Source: CAZDUS01 sp964609375
GTDB lineage: Bacteria > Verrucomicrobiota > Kiritimatiellia > CAIKKV01 > CAITUY01
Assembly (NCBI GenBank): GCA_964609375.1
Contig: CAZSSA010000108.1
Span: 1-7,033 of the forward strand
Reading direction: 5' to 3'
Length of the DNA stretch: 7,033 nucleotides
Shown here one piece after another: positions 5,430-7,033 of the stretch. The notes beneath the pieces were generated by a model that saw nothing but the letters and a program-made list of their open reading frames with translations, searched no databases and was not told where the DNA came from. Both the position numbers and the translations under genes were made by a program. The first letter of the stretch is position 1, and every line of letters starts with the position of its first letter.

Positions 5430-6980
5430 ATGGTTCAACGACTTATTCAGAAGATTCGACATCAACTCAAACGGTTAAGCGGCAAGACAACGTCGGCGAA
5501 GCCCCATCCCTCTGCCCCGGCAGGCAAGGCGGCTGTTGTAAAGACAGCTCCAGCAGTAGCGGAGAAGCATATACCCCGCCCCGCGCCACGGTCAAAATCG
5601 CCTGCCGAACGGCGTCCGGCGGCGGATCACAGGCCCAGCCCCGCCGCCCCGCGTCCGGCACAGAAACCATGGTCCCCTGCCGATTATGTGATTCCAGTGA
5701 TGGAGGGGAAGACCCGGTTTAGCGATCTTGGAATGCCCGACCCGATTCTCCATGCGGTGGCGGATTTGGGTTTCAAGTATTGCATGCCTGTTCAAGCGAT
5801 GGCGATTCCGCCAGCCCTGGAAGGACGAGATATAGCCGGCAAGGCGCAAACCGGGACCGGGAAGACGGCGGCCTTCCTGGTTGCTGTCTTTACCCACTTT
5901 CTGCGCAATCCGCGAAAAGCACCCGGCAAATGTGGGGCCCCGCGCGCCCTGATCCTGGCGCCCACCCGCGAGCTGGTCATCCAGATTGAAAGCGATGCCC
6001 AGGATATTGGCAAGTATTGCGGATTCAAGGTGTTTGGCGTCTATGGCGGCATGGATTATGACAAGCAGCAGAGGCAGCTTCAGACCTCCAGCCCCGATGT
6101 TCTGGTGGCGACGCCGGGGCGGTTGCTTGATTTCCGCCGGGGTGGATTGCTGGATTTGAGCCGCGTGGAAGTCCTGGTGATTGACGAAGCCGACCGCATG
6201 CTGGATATGGGATTCATTCCCGATGTGCGCACGATTGTGTATTCCACGCCGCCCAGGGAAAAGCGGCAGACCTTGTTGTTCAGCGCAACCCTGAATGAAG
6301 ACATCCTCCGTCTGGCGTCGCGCTGGATGAAGGAGCCGGTCATGATTGAGATTGAGGCCGAGACGATGACGGTGGATGCGATCAAGCAGATTGTATACAC
6401 GGTGCCGTCGGACAAGAAATTCGCGTTGTTTTACAACCTGCTCAAGCGGGACAACCTTGAGCGCGTTTTGATGTTCTGCAACCGGCGTGACGAAACCGAG
6501 CGCGTGATGTACCTGATGGCGCGCTATGGCATTAATGCCGCGATGCTATCCGGCGCGGTGCCGCAGAAGAAGCGGTTGCAGGTTCTGGAAGCGTTCCGGG
6601 CGGGGACGATCCGGGTGTTGGTGGCGACGGATGTGGCGGGGCGCGGGTTGCATGTGGATGCGATCAGTCATGTGATCAACTACGACATTCCGCTGGATGC
6701 CGAGGATTATGTTCACCGCATTGGGCGCACGGGGCGGGCGGGAGCGGAAGGCATTGCCTATACCTTTGCGTGCGAGAATGCGGCGTTTTCGATGCCTGAG
6801 ATTGAGAAATACATCGGACGGGCGCTTGAGTATGAGAATCCCGAGCCGGCGTTGCTGGTGCTTCCTCCGCCGACGCACTCGGCTCCGCACATGGAGCGTC
6901 CGCCCGAGCGGCGCCCGTCATACAACGCAGGGCGCGGGGCCCCCCGCGGTCGTTATGGAGCGTCGCGCAGCAGGCGGTGA
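5430..6980 (+). CDS. rhlB: DEAD-box ATP-dependent RNA helicase, RhlB/RhlE type, 516 aa
   Basis: The enzyme unwinds RNA duplexes with ATP in the cytoplasm, serving RNA decay or ribosome assembly. The complete motif set is visible: Q motif (F97 to Q122 in CMPVQA), I AQTGTGKT (139-146), Ia PTREL (178-182), GG (206-207), Ib TPGR (228-231), II DEAD (252-255), III SAT (285-287), IV MFCN (348-351), V ATDVAGRGLHVD (399-410) and VI HRIGRTGRAG (429-438). The core opening KTRFSDLGMPDPILHAVADLGFKYCMPVQ resembles RhlB, the degradosome helicase, but RhlE is hard to exclude, so the symbol is tentative. A basic Lys/Pro/Ala-rich extension of about 90 residues precedes the core, and an Arg/Gly-rich tail follows (about 487-516); both likely bind RNA. 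It is divergent from the chemosensory operon and probably functionally unrelated. No good ribosome site lies before the ATG (GGAAGG ends 17 bases away), matching a possibly leaderless start. Confidence 0.93.
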   Translation: MVQRLIQKIRHQLKRLSGKTTSAKPHPSAPAGKAAVVKTAPAVAEKHIPRPAPRSKSPAERRPAADHRPSPAAPRPAQKPWSPADYVIPVMEGKTRFSDLGMPDPILHAVADLGFKYCMPVQAMAIPPALEGRDIAGKAQTGTGKTAAFLVAVFTHFLRNPRKAPGKCGAPRALILAPTRELVIQIESDAQDIGKYCGFKVFGVYGGMDYDKQQRQLQTSSPDVLVATPGRLLDFRRGGLLDLSRVEVLVIDEADRMLDMGFIPDVRTIVYSTPPREKRQTLLFSATLNEDILRLASRWMKEPVMIEIEAETMTVDAIKQIVYTVPSDKKFALFYNLLKRDNLERVLMFCNRRDETERVMYLMARYGINAAMLSGAVPQKKRLQVLEAFRAGTIRVLVATDVAGRGLHVDAISHVINYDIPLDAEDYVHRIGRTGRAGAEGIAYTFACENAAFSMPEIEKYIGRALEYENPEPALLVLPPPTHSAPHMERPPERRPSYNAGRGAPRGRYGASRSRR

Positions 6981-7033
6981 GGGCAGTGATTTCCCGTTGA
7001 CCCCTTTTTCTAATCTGATTTAATGCGCAGCCT

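Noticed and set aside
6981..7010. Possible terminator after the helicase (GGG/CCC pairing followed by TTTTT)
   Set aside because: The stem would be only about three pairs and is not adjacent to the T run, so it does not qualify as an intrinsic terminator.
1..7033. CRISPR arrays, tRNA or rRNA genes, insertion sequences
   Set aside because: I saw no regular direct repeats with spacers, tRNA-like cloverleaf, rRNA segments, transposase genes or terminal inverted repeats.

Overview
The window reads as part of a GC-rich bacterial chromosome, probably from a Gram-negative lineage with complex signalling. It has dense same-strand gene packing, sigma-70-like promoter motifs and an RhlB-type DEAD-box helicase. 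I cannot fix the phylum from the sequence. Verrucomicrobiota/Kiritimatiellota or a deltaproteobacterial-type lineage are guesses only.

Bases 1-5257 hold a leftward (minus-strand) chemosensory operon. In transcription order it encodes: (1) an Hpt-receiver-PP2C/SpoIIE-type phosphatase; (2) a double-receiver protein whose second receiver has lost its phosphorylation residues; (3) a 152-aa CheW; (4) a CheR methyltransferase with a C-terminal TPR region; (5) a 179-aa CheW; (6) a possible 22-codon coupler ORF; and (7) the first 78 residues of a membrane sensor with a CHASE3 domain, most likely the chemoreceptor, cut by the window edge. Every internal gene junction up to the coupler overlaps by 1 or 4 bases, so the genes look translationally coupled.

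The CheW - CheR-TPR - CheW core matches the order wspB-wspC-wspD of Wsp-type (alternative cellular function) chemosensory systems. The upstream genes differ from Wsp: the visible output candidate is a serine/threonine phosphatase of the RsbU/SpoIIE type rather than a diguanylate cyclase. A reasonable reading is that the CHASE3 receptor, two CheWs and an off-window CheA sense a signal, CheR adapts the receptor, and phosphoryl flow to the Hpt/receiver proteins controls dephosphorylation of an unseen STAS-type partner. No CheA, CheB, STAS protein or anti-sigma kinase lies in the window.

Bases 5258-5429 are a divergent intergenic region. It holds a good minus-strand promoter candidate for the operon (perfect TTGACA, 17-bp spacer, TCTACT). 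It also holds a plus-strand candidate (TTGAAC, 17-bp spacer, TAGAAT) that would start transcription only a few bases before the helicase ATG and is overlapped by an imperfect 9-bp inverted repeat.

Bases 5430-6980 encode a complete DEAD-box RNA helicase of RhlB/RhlE type on the plus strand, with a long basic Pro/Ala-rich N-terminal extension and an Arg/Gly-rich tail. The last 53 bases hold no supported feature.
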